Shown here in pieces: positions 1-7,545 of a DNA stretch of 38,790 bases. Numbering within the stretch: position 1 is the stretch's first letter; each line of letters opens with the position of its first letter. Under the pieces are notes generated by a model. The model was given only the letters and a program-made list of their open reading frames with translations, ran no database searches and was not told where the DNA came from. Both the position numbers and the translations under genes were made by a program. This DNA comes from Clostridia bacterium (GTDB taxonomy: Bacteria; Bacillota; Clostridia; Oscillospirales; CAG-272), in the NCBI GenBank assembly GCA_017398585.1, contig JAFQFS010000096.1:1-38790 (forward strand). Direction: 5' to 3'.

Positions 1-200
1 AGCGGGTCGATCGCACGGTGCATCTTTTCGCAGTCGTTGATGTCGATGCCGCCTTCTTTGTCGGAGTCGATGGTGATGCGCAGGATCATGTCCGCGCCTT
101 CTCTGACGTATTCCACGTCCCAGAGAACATAGCCGAAGGATTCCGCCAGCGGCTCTGCGATGTCACGGACGGTATCCGCGACGTTCTTTTTCTGTTTCAT
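1..200 (-). CDS. rimP: Ribosome maturation factor RimP, N-terminal part (runs off the window)
   Basis: The minus strand from the ATG at 200 gives 66 codons that continue past the window edge. The translation includes FGYVLWDVEYVREGADMILR followed by ITIDSDKEGGIDINDCEKM and HRAIDPL, the typical RimP N-terminal domain (ylxS/P15A family). RimP helps 30S subunit maturation in the cytoplasm and usually leads the rimP-nusA-infB operon, so nusA would be expected just outside the window. A GAGG-like ribosome binding site lies about 6 bases before the ATG. It has its own promoter and a leader hairpin upstream. Only the family assignment and start are supported; the rest is not visible. Confidence 0.9.
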   Translation of the reverse strand, partial: MKQKKNVADTVRDIAEPLAESFGYVLWDVEYVREGADMILRITIDSDKEGGIDINDCEKMHRAIDP

Positions 201-258
201 AGTACCTCAATCCTGTCGGTGAACGCGCATTCCGCGCGGATTCACGCGTATAAATCAA

Positions 259-288
259 GAGAGTGGACTTTTTTTCTTGCCCACTCTC
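259..288 (-). promoter_or_regulatory. Hairpin in the rimP leader
   Basis: GAGAGTGG (259-266) pairs perfectly with CCACTCTC (281-288) across a 14-base loop that is T-rich on the plus strand. It sits between the rimP promoter and its start. No U-tract follows in the rimP sense, so it is more likely a leader structure than a terminator. Leader hairpins ahead of rimP are, as I recall, common in Clostridia, but this was not searched. The rest of 201-411 shows no gene and no clear terminator for the gene ending at 412. Confidence 0.5.
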
Positions 289-311
289 CATTACTTATGA
301 TCTTTGCTAAT

Positions 312-340
312 AGTATATCACAAACCGGTCGGAATTTCAA
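312..340 (-). promoter_or_regulatory. Promoter for rimP
   Basis: On the minus strand, TTGAAA (335-340) and TATACT (312-317) are 17 bases apart, and TGA precedes the -10 box (extended -10). It points at rimP with a leader of about 105 bases. Confidence 0.7.
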
Positions 341-411
341 CCCTATTTTGCTGTTCCGGCCAACAATTTTTGGAATCGCTTATGAGAAGGACAAGGGCAT
401 ATTGCCCAATG

Positions 412-1116
412 TTATCCTTCGATGCCCATTTCGGTGCGGAATTCTGCGAGATCGCGCACAACATGGGTCATGGTTTCTCGGGTGACATACGCCACGGCGG
501 GGACGAGCTCCGTCTCCAGCGCGACTGCGTCGTAGTCGTTGTCCGGCGTTTTGGTATTGTCCGTTGCGGCAGTGATGAGTGCGCCTGCGATGCCGGCGTT
601 GATGCCGGACATGCCGTCGATGAGACGGTCACCGACCATGATGCAGTCCTTTGGATCGAGGTGATTGCGTTCCATGATGGCAAGAACGGCATTCGGTGCG
701 GGTTTTGCGGGGAAATGTTCTTCGGAGGTGACGAAGTCCGCAAAAAATTCGGTCATACCGAAGCGGTCGAGGAAGGCGAGACCGGTGTTGTTGCGGTGGG
801 TATAGAGGTAGTTTTTTCCGCCGTTTTTCACGATGTCGGAGAGGAGTTCACGCATTCCTTCGAACGGAACGACCTTCGGTTCGATCTCGTTTTCGTCCAT
901 GATGTACTGATAATCGACAAAGCGGCGGTAGGTTTCCGTGGAGATTCCGGCGTATTTTCGTCCTTCGCCGTAATTGACGAGAAGGCGGCGCCAGAGTTCG
1001 GTATGGTCACAGGAGATGTTTTCTTCGGCGAGAACTTTTTCAAGGGAAGCGAGGACATGCGGATAGGAATCGAACAGAGTGCCGTCAAAGTCCCAGATGT
1101 AGTGGAGATATTTCAT
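412..1116 (-). CDS. HAD-family phosphatase (phosphoglycolate phosphatase-like)
   Basis: 234 residues, a usual length for HAD subfamily IA hydrolases. Motif I is DFDGTL at residues 9-14 (nucleophile Asp9, Asp11). Motif II is around Thr106 (YTHRN), motif III Lys138 (KPAP), and motif IV MVGDRLID near 160-167 with Asp163 and Asp167. The helical cap lies at about residues 16-85. It should dephosphorylate a small phosphorylated metabolite in the cytoplasm; the substrate cannot be read from sequence. It is last in an operon behind the TIM-barrel isomerase, 23 bases downstream, which suggests a sugar-phosphate substrate (inference). Its ribosome binding site is weak (AGAAAGAAG), consistent with translation within an operon. 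Confidence 0.85.
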   Translation of the reverse strand: MKYLHYIWDFDGTLFDSYPHVLASLEKVLAEENISCDHTELWRRLLVNYGEGRKYAGISTETYRRFVDYQYIMDENEIEPKVVPFEGMRELLSDIVKNGGKNYLYTHRNNTGLAFLDRFGMTEFFADFVTSEEHFPAKPAPNAVLAIMERNHLDPKDCIMVGDRLIDGMSGINAGIAGALITAATDNTKTPDNDYDAVALETELVPAVAYVTRETMTHVVRDLAEFRTEMGIEG

Positions 1117-1139
1117 GATGTGTCTTCTTTCTTTCGGAG

Positions 1140-1991
1140 TTACAGGAATCGTTTCAGGTATTCCATGCCCTGTTTTACGCCCGCTTCGTACGGTTCGGGG
1201 TGTTCGTTTTCGAATGCGAGAGCACCGGTGTAGCCTGCGTCTTTGAGAATTTTCATGCAGCCTGCAATGTCGAGGTCGCCGTGACCGATCATGGTATCAC
1301 GTACCCAGTTGCCGTGTCCGGTCCCGAGCCAGTACATGCCCGGAGAGACGGCGGTGTCGGTTTTGTAGAGATAATCCTTGATGTGGACGTGGCGGATCTC
1401 GCCGATGAATTCGCGGAAGAAGGGGACAGGGCTTTCGTCGACGAAGAGGACGTTTCCGACGTCGCCGCAGACGCCGACGTTGTTCGTACGTTTTTTGATC
1501 TCACGGTAAAAGCGGCCGAATCCGTCGACGCCGTTGGCGTAAAGACCCTGATCCTCATACAGGCAGGTGACACCGAGCGGTGCGGCGTATTCTGCGATCC
1601 GTGCGGCGGCGTCCGCGACGTTTTCGAGGGCTTCGTCGAAGGTTGGGGCGTTTTCGGGCAGTTTCAGCCATGGGACGAGGGTATGGTGTAGGAACGGCGA
1701 GCCGAGTTCGGAGGCGATTTCCGCCTGGTATTTCAGGGATTCCTCCGCTTCGGGACTGCGGTAGATGCAGGTTCCGACGGAATAGCACGCGACGGTCAGC
1801 CCATGTTCGCTGAAAATTCTGCGGATATTCTTTGCCGTTTCGCGGTCGGGGATGACGGACGGATGTCCGGGAGAGGTGGTTTCAAGAACTTCCACGGAGG
1901 AAAAGCCGAGGTTTGCGGCATAATCCGCCGTGGCATCTGCGCCCAGTTTTGAGAGCGTGGGATTAAAACGGGAATACATGGTAAACTGCAT
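1140..1991 (-). CDS. Sugar phosphate isomerase/epimerase (AP endonuclease 2-type TIM barrel)
   Basis: 283 residues, standard length for the xylose isomerase-like TIM-barrel family that includes IolE, IolI and tagatose 3-epimerases. Metal-ligand segments are visible in order: HHTLVPW near residue 101, CLYEDQG in the middle (Glu), CGDVGN (Asp), RHVHIKDY (His) and AFENEHP near the C terminus (Glu). It probably isomerises or epimerises a ketose or inositol-type substrate using a divalent metal. The start follows a strong AAGGAGG site. It lies between the cysteine desulfurase (21 bases upstream) and the HAD phosphatase in one operon. The exact substrate is unknown. Confidence 0.85.
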   Translation of the reverse strand: MQFTMYSRFNPTLSKLGADATADYAANLGFSSVEVLETTSPGHPSVIPDRETAKNIRRIFSEHGLTVACYSVGTCIYRSPEAEESLKYQAEIASELGSPFLHHTLVPWLKLPENAPTFDEALENVADAAARIAEYAAPLGVTCLYEDQGLYANGVDGFGRFYREIKKRTNNVGVCGDVGNVLFVDESPVPFFREFIGEIRHVHIKDYLYKTDTAVSPGMYWLGTGHGNWVRDTMIGHGDLDIAGCMKILKDAGYTGALAFENEHPEPYEAGVKQGMEYLKRFL

Positions 1992-2012
1992 GGCAAGTCC
2001 TCCTTGGTAATG

Positions 2013-3209
2013 TTATTTTTTCTGAAGATCGGCGATTCCGGAGCGGAGACCGTCGATGAGGGCGTCGATGTCGTCTTTCGTATTGGTATGGGACAGGCTG
2101 ACGCGGAGGGTGGAGTCGATGCGGTCGTCTTCCGCGCCGAACGCGGTGAGGGCATCGCTCTTTTTCTTCGAATGTGCCGAGCAGGCGGAGCCGGCGGAGA
2201 CGTAGACTTCCCGTGCGGAGAGGTGGTTGAGCATGGTTTCGCTGCGGACGCCGGGGACGACGATGCTGGCGATGCCCGCGAGCTGGCGTCCCTTGGGGAT
2301 GTTCTGGGTCACGCCGTATTCGGCGAGTTCCGCGAGGCGTTCGTTGAGGTAAGCACGGAGTTCGGCGACGGTTTTGCGGTTTTGTTCGCCGTCAGTGTAA
2401 CCGGATTCGGCAGCTGCGGCAAAAGCCGCGATGGAGACAAGGTTTTCGGTTCCGCTGCGGAAGCCGTCCTCCTGTCCGCCGCCGGGCATGACGGGGACGA
2501 TGTTCTTGCGCTTGATGACCTCACCGGAGATGTACAGTGCGGCAGCACCGCGGGGGGCATGGATCTTATGTGCGCTGACGGAGAGAGTATCCGCACCGAG
2601 GGTGGTCGGCGTGAAGCGGAGTTTGAGATAGCCCTGCACGGCGTCGCAGTGGACGACGGCGTCGGGAAAATACCGTTTCACGAGGGAGGAGGCCGCCTTT
2701 ACATCGTAGACCGCGCCGGTTTCGTTGTTAACGAGCATGAAGCCGGCGAAAACGACGGGAGCTGCATTGGATTTAGCGGTTTCAAGGGCGGTTTTGAGGG
2801 CATCGAGGTCGAGCACACCGCCGGTCGTGGGGACGCGGACGAGGGCATAGCCGGAATCCGCAAGGCGTTTGGCGGGATTGTCAATGGAGGGGTGTTCGCC
2901 GGCGGAGATGATGATCGTACCGAGGATGCCGTCGGCGTTCGGGGTACGCTTTTTGGCGGCGGCACAGCCGAGCATGGCGATGTTGTTGGATTCGGTGCCG
3001 CAGGAGGTAAAGAGGAGCTTGTCCGGCGAGAAACGGGGCAGGCCGAGGGTCTTGGCGACGGTGCGGCGGTATGCGGCGAGAGCGTCTGCGGCGGTTTTGC
3101 CGAGGTGATGGACGGAGGAGGGATTTCCCCAGTTGGCGAGCGCTTCGGTGACGGCACGGACGGCGGCTTCGCACGGCTGCGTGGTGGCGGAATTATCGAG
3201 ATAATGCAT
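2013..3209 (-). CDS. Cysteine desulfurase (NifS/IscS family)
   Basis: 398 residues starting at MHYLDNSATTQ, the canonical N terminus of this class V aminotransferase family. The frame stays open upstream, but that part overlaps the lipoprotein gene, so the ATG at 3209 is preferred. The PLP lysine is Lys215 in SAHKIHAP, the PLP-stacking His is His106 in GEHPS, the RSGTEN motif is at 251-256, and the catalytic Cys343 lies in SAGSACSAHS. It releases sulfur from cysteine as an enzyme-bound persulfide for Fe-S clusters or thio-modified tRNA. No IscU, SufU or MnmA partner is next to it; it sits between a lipoprotein and an isomerase, which is an unusual setting. Confidence 0.92.
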   Translation of the reverse strand: MHYLDNSATTQPCEAAVRAVTEALANWGNPSSVHHLGKTAADALAAYRRTVAKTLGLPRFSPDKLLFTSCGTESNNIAMLGCAAAKKRTPNADGILGTIIISAGEHPSIDNPAKRLADSGYALVRVPTTGGVLDLDALKTALETAKSNAAPVVFAGFMLVNNETGAVYDVKAASSLVKRYFPDAVVHCDAVQGYLKLRFTPTTLGADTLSVSAHKIHAPRGAAALYISGEVIKRKNIVPVMPGGGQEDGFRSGTENLVSIAAFAAAAESGYTDGEQNRKTVAELRAYLNERLAELAEYGVTQNIPKGRQLAGIASIVVPGVRSETMLNHLSAREVYVSAGSACSAHSKKKSDALTAFGAEDDRIDSTLRVSLSHTNTKDDIDALIDGLRSGIADLQKK

Positions 3210-3228
3210 GATGATGTTCGCTTTTCGG

Positions 3229-3768
3229 TTATTTGATGATGAAGTGCTGGAGCATCTGGGCAACTTCTTCGGTATGGAGGTCGTAGTTTTCGGGGATGGA
3301 GGTATACGTGAAGAGGTAAACGCTGGATCCCTTGATGCATGCGGCCTGCATGATCTTATAATTGAAGTTGCCGAGGCTTGCGGTATAGGTGTACTTCTTG
3401 CCGTAAACTTCGCTGAGGGTGATGTTTTCTTCCGATTCGAGCGTGAAGTTGTCGAATACGACGTTTACTTCGTCGACGTTGGTTGCCCACCAGTCGTCGA
3501 TGGTGGTGTCGGTATATTCAAGATCCCACGCCATTACGGACACGCTGGACGGGTCGGACGCACTGAAGTATGCACCTGCAGCGGCGGTGCTGTAGTCGAT
3601 CTGCCATTCGTCGGGCACGTACAGGCAGAAGTCCGCCTTCTCATCGGTCGCGCTGATCATTCCGGTCGGCGGTGCATACGGATCATTGCTGTTTCCGCAG
3701 GATGCAAGCGCAGCTGCGAACATCAGCAGAACGATGACAAGTGCTATTTTAAGGAGGATATTTTTCAT
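3229..3768 (-). CDS. Small lipoprotein, PsbP-like fold suspected
   Basis: 179 residues. The N terminus is a lipoprotein signal: two lysines, a hydrophobic stretch, and the lipobox LASC with Cys24, so the mature protein should be anchored outside the membrane. The remainder has a YVPDEWQID segment early and alternating short strands ending in a conserved-looking helix (EVAQMLQHFIIK). This resembles the PsbP-like or DUF lipoproteins of Clostridia whose function is unknown. It is first in its operon, behind a consensus promoter, with AAAGGAT before the start. The cysteine desulfurase follows after 19 bases. Family assignment is tentative. Confidence 0.75.
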   Translation of the reverse strand: MKNILLKIALVIVLLMFAAALASCGNSNDPYAPPTGMISATDEKADFCLYVPDEWQIDYSTAAAGAYFSASDPSSVSVMAWDLEYTDTTIDDWWATNVDEVNVVFDNFTLESEENITLSEVYGKKYTYTASLGNFNYKIMQAACIKGSSVYLFTYTSIPENYDLHTEEVAQMLQHFIIK

Positions 3769-3813
3769 GACTGATCCTTTCGGGATTCTTCTTTTTTTGA
3801 TGTATAATATTAT

Positions 3814-3842
3814 AGTATAAAAGAATTTGTTTATGCTGTCAA
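3814..3842 (-). promoter_or_regulatory. Promoter of the lipoprotein-desulfurase-isomerase-HAD operon
   Basis: Minus strand TTGACA (3837-3842), 17-base spacer, TATACT (3814-3819). It lies about 46 bases ahead of the lipoprotein start and diverges from the pyruvate kinase promoter. Confidence 0.8.
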
Positions 3843-3890
3843 GTATAAAATGTAAACATTGACGGGTGGGGGCAGGGGATGGAGTTTCCT

Positions 3891-3945
3891 GAGAGGAACC
3901 TTTTCGGCGGAAAGGTTCCTCTCAGACGCTCCTCTCAACCTCTTT
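3891..3945 (+). repeat. Dispersed hairpin element, copy R1 (divergent)
   Basis: A perfect 13-bp stem (3891-3903 with 3911-3923) with a 7-base loop, followed by a tail ending AACCTCTTT near 3945. Its stem core is GGAACC/GGTTCC. It is the most diverged copy and sits in the divergent intergenic region 3769-4093, with its hairpin side toward the lipoprotein gene. A second hairpin, CAGGGGGC (3948-3955) with GCCCCCTG (3975-3982), follows at once. Confidence 0.6.
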
Positions 3946-4049
3946 AACAGGGGGCTTTTATTTTAGTACAGCCTGCCCCCTGACTTCTGTTTCCGCCGAA
4001 CGAAAATTAACGCACTTACGAAATCCCTGTAGCATTTTCACGATATATG

Positions 4050-4058
4050 TGATATAAT
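4050..4058 (+). promoter_or_regulatory. Extended -10 promoter of pyk
   Basis: TGA followed by TATAAT (4053-4058), an extended -10. No good -35 box is visible 16-18 bases upstream. The start codon follows 35 bases later with GGAAGGA as ribosome binding site. Confidence 0.6.
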
Positions 4059-4093
4059 GATGGAAAGAACAAAAACGGAAGGAATAAAATGCC

Positions 4094-5530
4094 ATGTTGA
4101 AGACAAAAATTGTATGTACACTCGGACCGGCATCGAACTCGGCGGAGATGATCGAGAAGATGGTGCGTGCGGGGATGAATGTGGCGAGACTGAATTTTTC
4201 GCACGGGACACATGAGGAGCATGCAGAGGTGATCGAGCGGATCAAGGAGGTCAGAGAACGGCTTGCGGTACCGCTGGCGATTCTGCTTGATACCAAGGGA
4301 CCGGAGATCCGGCTCGGAAAATTTGAGAACGGTTCGGCGTTTCTGGAGAACGGAGCGTGGTTTACGCTCACGACCGACAATCCGGAGGAACTGGGCGACA
4401 GTTCGCACTGCTACATTACGTACAAGGATCTGCCGCGTCAGGTGGAACCGGGGTACGCGATCCTGCTCAACGACGGGATCATTGAACTCAATGTCCGTGA
4501 GGTGACGGAAACGGCGATTGTCTGCGAGGTCATCGCGGGCGGGGAAATCAAAAACGGCAAGGGCGTCAATGTGCCGAACGTTCCCCTCGATATGCCGCAC
4601 CTTTCCGAGAAGGATAAGGGCGACCTCCTGTTCGGTATCGAACAGGACATCGACTTTGTGGCGGCTTCGTTCGTTCGCCGCGCCGAGGATGTGCGCGGAA
4701 TGCGCAAGTTCCTCGACTACAACAACGGTCACGATATCCGTATTATCTCCAAAATCGAAAACCACGAGGGCGTCGAAAACTTTGACGAGATCCTCAAATA
4801 TTCCGACGGCATCATGGTCGCGCGCGGCGATATGGGCGTTGAGGTCGACTTCGAACGCCTGCCGGGACTCCAGAAACGCTTCATCAAAAAGTGCTATCAG
4901 GCGGGCAAGATGGTCATCACCGCGACCCAGATGCTCGAATCCATGATCGAAAATCCCACTCCGACCCGTGCGGAGATCTCCGACGTCGCCAATGCTGTCT
5001 TCGACGGTACCAGCGCGATCATGCTCTCCGGCGAGACCGCCGTCGGACGTTACCCGCTGCGCGCCGTTCGCGCGATGGCGAAAATCGCCGAACAGGCCGA
5101 AAAGGACGCGTTTGAGATGGATGCCTACGGCTCGATGAGCTATGAGATCGACTATACCGATATCACCAACGCGCTCTGCGACGCCGCCTGCACCACGGCG
5201 AACGATATCAAGGCGAAGGCGATCATCACGCTTACCACGACCGGCAAGAGCGCACGCCGGATGTCAAAGTTCCGTCCCGTTCAGCCGATCGTCGCCGCAA
5301 CGCCGCGTGTCAAGACGCTCAATCAGCTCGCGCTTTCGTGGGGCGTTTATCCCGTTCTCGCTCGGGTACAGAATTCGCTGGATAATCTCTTCCTCCATGC
5401 CATCGACTGCGCAAAGCAGGACGATATCGTCGCCGAAGGCGATACCGTTGTTATTGCTGCCGGTATTCCCGTGGATACTCCCGGCAATACCAATATCCTG
5501 AAGGTCGAGGTCGTCCGGAAACGTGACTGA
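4094..5530 (+). CDS. pyk: Pyruvate kinase
   Basis: 478 residues, the length of the short form without the extra C-terminal PEP-utiliser domain found in Bacillus. It converts PEP and ADP to pyruvate and ATP in glycolysis. Visible motifs: KIVCTLGPAS at the start, the NFSHG loop near 34-38, DTKGPEIR at 66-73, catalytic Lys220 and metal-binding Glu222 in SKIENHEG, Asp246 in ARGDMGVE, and the signature MLESMIENPTPTRAE from 280. The B domain lies at about 70-165. The start follows GGAAGGA. It is transcribed alone, ending in a strong terminator, and marks the left border of the phage-derived cluster. Codons shift toward C-ending ones after about residue 150; this is noted only by eye. Confidence 0.97.
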   Translation: MLKTKIVCTLGPASNSAEMIEKMVRAGMNVARLNFSHGTHEEHAEVIERIKEVRERLAVPLAILLDTKGPEIRLGKFENGSAFLENGAWFTLTTDNPEELGDSSHCYITYKDLPRQVEPGYAILLNDGIIELNVREVTETAIVCEVIAGGEIKNGKGVNVPNVPLDMPHLSEKDKGDLLFGIEQDIDFVAASFVRRAEDVRGMRKFLDYNNGHDIRIISKIENHEGVENFDEILKYSDGIMVARGDMGVEVDFERLPGLQKRFIKKCYQAGKMVITATQMLESMIENPTPTRAEISDVANAVFDGTSAIMLSGETAVGRYPLRAVRAMAKIAEQAEKDAFEMDAYGSMSYEIDYTDITNALCDAACTTANDIKAKAIITLTTTGKSARRMSKFRPVQPIVAATPRVKTLNQLALSWGVYPVLARVQNSLDNLFLHAIDCAKQDDIVAEGDTVVIAAGIPVDTPGNTNILKVEVVRKRD

Positions 5531-5607
5531 GTGACCCGGAAAAATACGAACAAATAAATGTTTCGAAATTGTAAATAATTAAGAGAATCAAAAATCGAGT
5601 TTGAACC

Positions 5608-5665
5608 AAAACAGCCGTTTTGTGGGGATTTTACCCCGTGAAACGGCTGTTTTCTGTGTTTTTAT
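5608..5665 (+). terminator. Intrinsic terminator of pyk
   Basis: A 13-bp perfect stem (5608-5620 with 5641-5653) contains an inner GGGG/CCCC pair (5624-5627 with 5634-5637). A T-rich stretch follows to about 5665. Confidence 0.88.
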
Positions 5666-5716
5666 GCCCGTTTTCAATTGTGAACGAACGTGGGAAAAAT
5701 GTGGGAAAAAGTCGGG

Positions 5717-5745
5717 ACGACAAAACGGAATCGCGGTGGTATAAT
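5717..5745 (+). promoter_or_regulatory. Promoter of the phage-derived operon
   Basis: ACGACA (5717-5722), 17-base spacer, TATAAT (5740-5745), preceded by TGG to give an extended -10. It is the only convincing promoter seen for the 12.4-kb operon and resembles host promoters in this window. Confidence 0.65.
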
Positions 5746-5753
5746 ATAGTCAC

Positions 5754-5767
5754 AACGAAAGTTCGTT
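5754..5767 (+). promoter_or_regulatory. Operator-like palindrome just downstream of the phage-operon promoter
   Basis: AACGAAAGTTCGTT is a perfect 6-bp inverted repeat with a 2-base centre, placed where transcription would begin. GAACGAAC also occurs at 5682-5689, upstream of the -35, as an inverted match to GTTCGTTC at 5761-5768. A regulator binding both could control the operon. This is inference from symmetry and position. Confidence 0.4.
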
Positions 5768-5827
5768 CGCCAAAAAGCGCACGATGATGCGGCACTTCGG
5801 GGGACGGCGGAAAGGAGAAACGGGTAT

Positions 5828-6217
5828 ATGGATGAAACGGAAGTGACGGAAAACGGCGGCGGCCCCGATCCGAAGCAGCGCGGTGTGGCGTATGCGATGG
5901 TGCGCGGAGAGAAGACGCTCGACGAGGTACTGGAACAGTTCGGGGTCGGCGAGGCAGAATTCACCGGGTGGGTGTGCGGCGGACAGTTCACGGATTACGC
6001 GGCGTCGCTGGCACGCGGGTTCGCGGAGGCGGATGCGCCGTATGTCTGGAAGGATCTGCTGGGGCTGATTCACGGCGGAAGCGTTCCGGCGATCCGGCTG
6101 TACTTTGATCTTCTGACAAAGAAGACGGCGGGACGCGGCTGTGAACGTCCGACAGCGGCAGAGCTTGCGGGACTGCGGGAAAGCATTTTCGGCGATCCCG
6201 CGGAGGGAACGTCATGA
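5828..6217 (+). CDS. Terminase small subunit
   Basis: 129 residues. The N-terminal half has a helix-turn-helix-like segment (KTLDEVLEQFGVGEAEFTGW), followed by a helical part ending SVPAIRLYFDLLTKK, a pattern seen in small terminases of Gram-positive siphophages. Small terminase recognises phage DNA and recruits the large subunit for packaging. In a gene transfer agent this protein typically has relaxed specificity. The start follows AAAGGAG by about 10 bases. Its stop overlaps the large-terminase start by 4 bases (ATGA), a sign of translational coupling. The call rests on position and weak motif similarity. Confidence 0.72.
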   Translation: MDETEVTENGGGPDPKQRGVAYAMVRGEKTLDEVLEQFGVGEAEFTGWVCGGQFTDYAASLARGFAEADAPYVWKDLLGLIHGGSVPAIRLYFDLLTKKTAGRGCERPTAAELAGLRESIFGDPAEGTS

Positions 6218-7530
6218 CAGTGCGCGGGGACGGATATGTGTTCGGCGGAAAGCACTGTGAGTACATGCGGCGTGCCTATCGTGCAACGGTCAATGTGGCG
6301 GAAGGCGCGGTACGCGCGGGGAAAACGGTCGACAACGTGTTCGTGTTTGCGGCTCTGCTTGAAGATTCACCGGACCGGTTCCATCTCGCGACCGGCTCGA
6401 CCATCGGGAACGCCAAGCTCAACATCGGGGACTGCAACGGTCTCGGTCTCGAACACATCTTCCGGGGACGGTCAAAGTGGACGAGATACCGTGACAACGA
6501 GGCGTTGTGCGTACAGACGAAACGGGGTGAGCGCGTGATTATCTTTGCGGGCGGAAAAAATTCCGATTCGTACAAGAAGATCCGTGGGAATTCCTACGGC
6601 ATGTGGATCGCGACGGAGATCAATCTCCACGCGGACACGATCATTCAGGAGGCGTTCAACCGCCAGCTTGCCGCACGCGACCGGCGGATTTTCTGGGACC
6701 TTAACCCCTGTACGCCGAACGCGCCCATCTACCGCGATTACCTCAACAAATATGAGGAAATGCGGCGGTCGGGGGAAGTGCGGGAGGATTTCTACAACTA
6801 CGCGCACTTCACCATCTTCGACAATCCGGTTATCACAGAGGAGAGGCTCGGCGAAATCGTCGCACAGTATGATAAATCGTCGGTATGGTACCGGAGGGAC
6901 ATTCTCGGAGAGCGGTGCGCGGCGGAAGGGCTGATTTACCGGAAATTCGCGGACGCTCCGGGGGAATTTCTCACGGATTCCGTGGATGTGAGGGACATCC
7001 GGTTCGTGAACGTCGGAATCGACTTTGGCGGAAACCGGTCGAAAACCACATTTGCGGCAAGTGCGTTTCTGGACGGAGGACGGATCGTTGTGCTGCGCGA
7101 CCATGCGGTCGCCGGCGGAAAGGGAGAGATCGATGCCGAGCGAATCAACCGCGAGTGCCTGCGGTTTCTGCAAGGACTGCGGCGGGACTATCCCGGGGTG
7201 TACATCAAGTACATTTTTGCGGACAATGAGGCACAGTACCTTATCAACGGACTGCGCCGGTATCTGGCAGCGTCCGGAGAGACGGCGAAGGTACAGGATG
7301 CGGCAAAACGCCGGATCTGCGACCGGATCGCGTTCGTGAATCACCTCATGGCGGAAGGAAAATTCCGCATCATGCGGGAATGCACAAGGCTGCGGGACGG
7401 CCTATGCGGAGCGGTATGGGATCCGGATTCGGCGGAGGACAAGCGGCTCGACGATTTTACGTCCGATATCGACATCCTCGATGCGATGGAATATTCGATC
7501 GAGCGGTACATGAATCGGACCAATTCATGA
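6214..7530 (+). CDS. Terminase large subunit (ATPase and nuclease)
   Basis: 438 residues, normal for TerL. The ATPase domain has a variant Walker A, EGAVRAGKT (30-38), and a Walker B with catalytic Glu in MWIATEIN (130-137). A coupling-type segment, WDLNPCTPNA, follows near 161. The RNase H-like nuclease has Asp270 in VGIDFGG, Asp337 in IFADNEA, and an acidic cluster DFTSDIDILDA around 414-424. All catalytic positions look intact, so this motor is probably functional. It cuts and pumps DNA into the prohead through the portal. It begins within the small-terminase stop; the portal follows after 15 bases. Confidence 0.95.
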   Translation: MTVRGDGYVFGGKHCEYMRRAYRATVNVAEGAVRAGKTVDNVFVFAALLEDSPDRFHLATGSTIGNAKLNIGDCNGLGLEHIFRGRSKWTRYRDNEALCVQTKRGERVIIFAGGKNSDSYKKIRGNSYGMWIATEINLHADTIIQEAFNRQLAARDRRIFWDLNPCTPNAPIYRDYLNKYEEMRRSGEVREDFYNYAHFTIFDNPVITEERLGEIVAQYDKSSVWYRRDILGERCAAEGLIYRKFADAPGEFLTDSVDVRDIRFVNVGIDFGGNRSKTTFAASAFLDGGRIVVLRDHAVAGGKGEIDAERINRECLRFLQGLRRDYPGVYIKYIFADNEAQYLINGLRRYLAASGETAKVQDAAKRRICDRIAFVNHLMAEGKFRIMRECTRLRDGLCGAVWDPDSAEDKRLDDFTSDIDILDAMEYSIERYMNRTNS

Positions 7531-7545
7531 AGGAGAAGGTATGGA

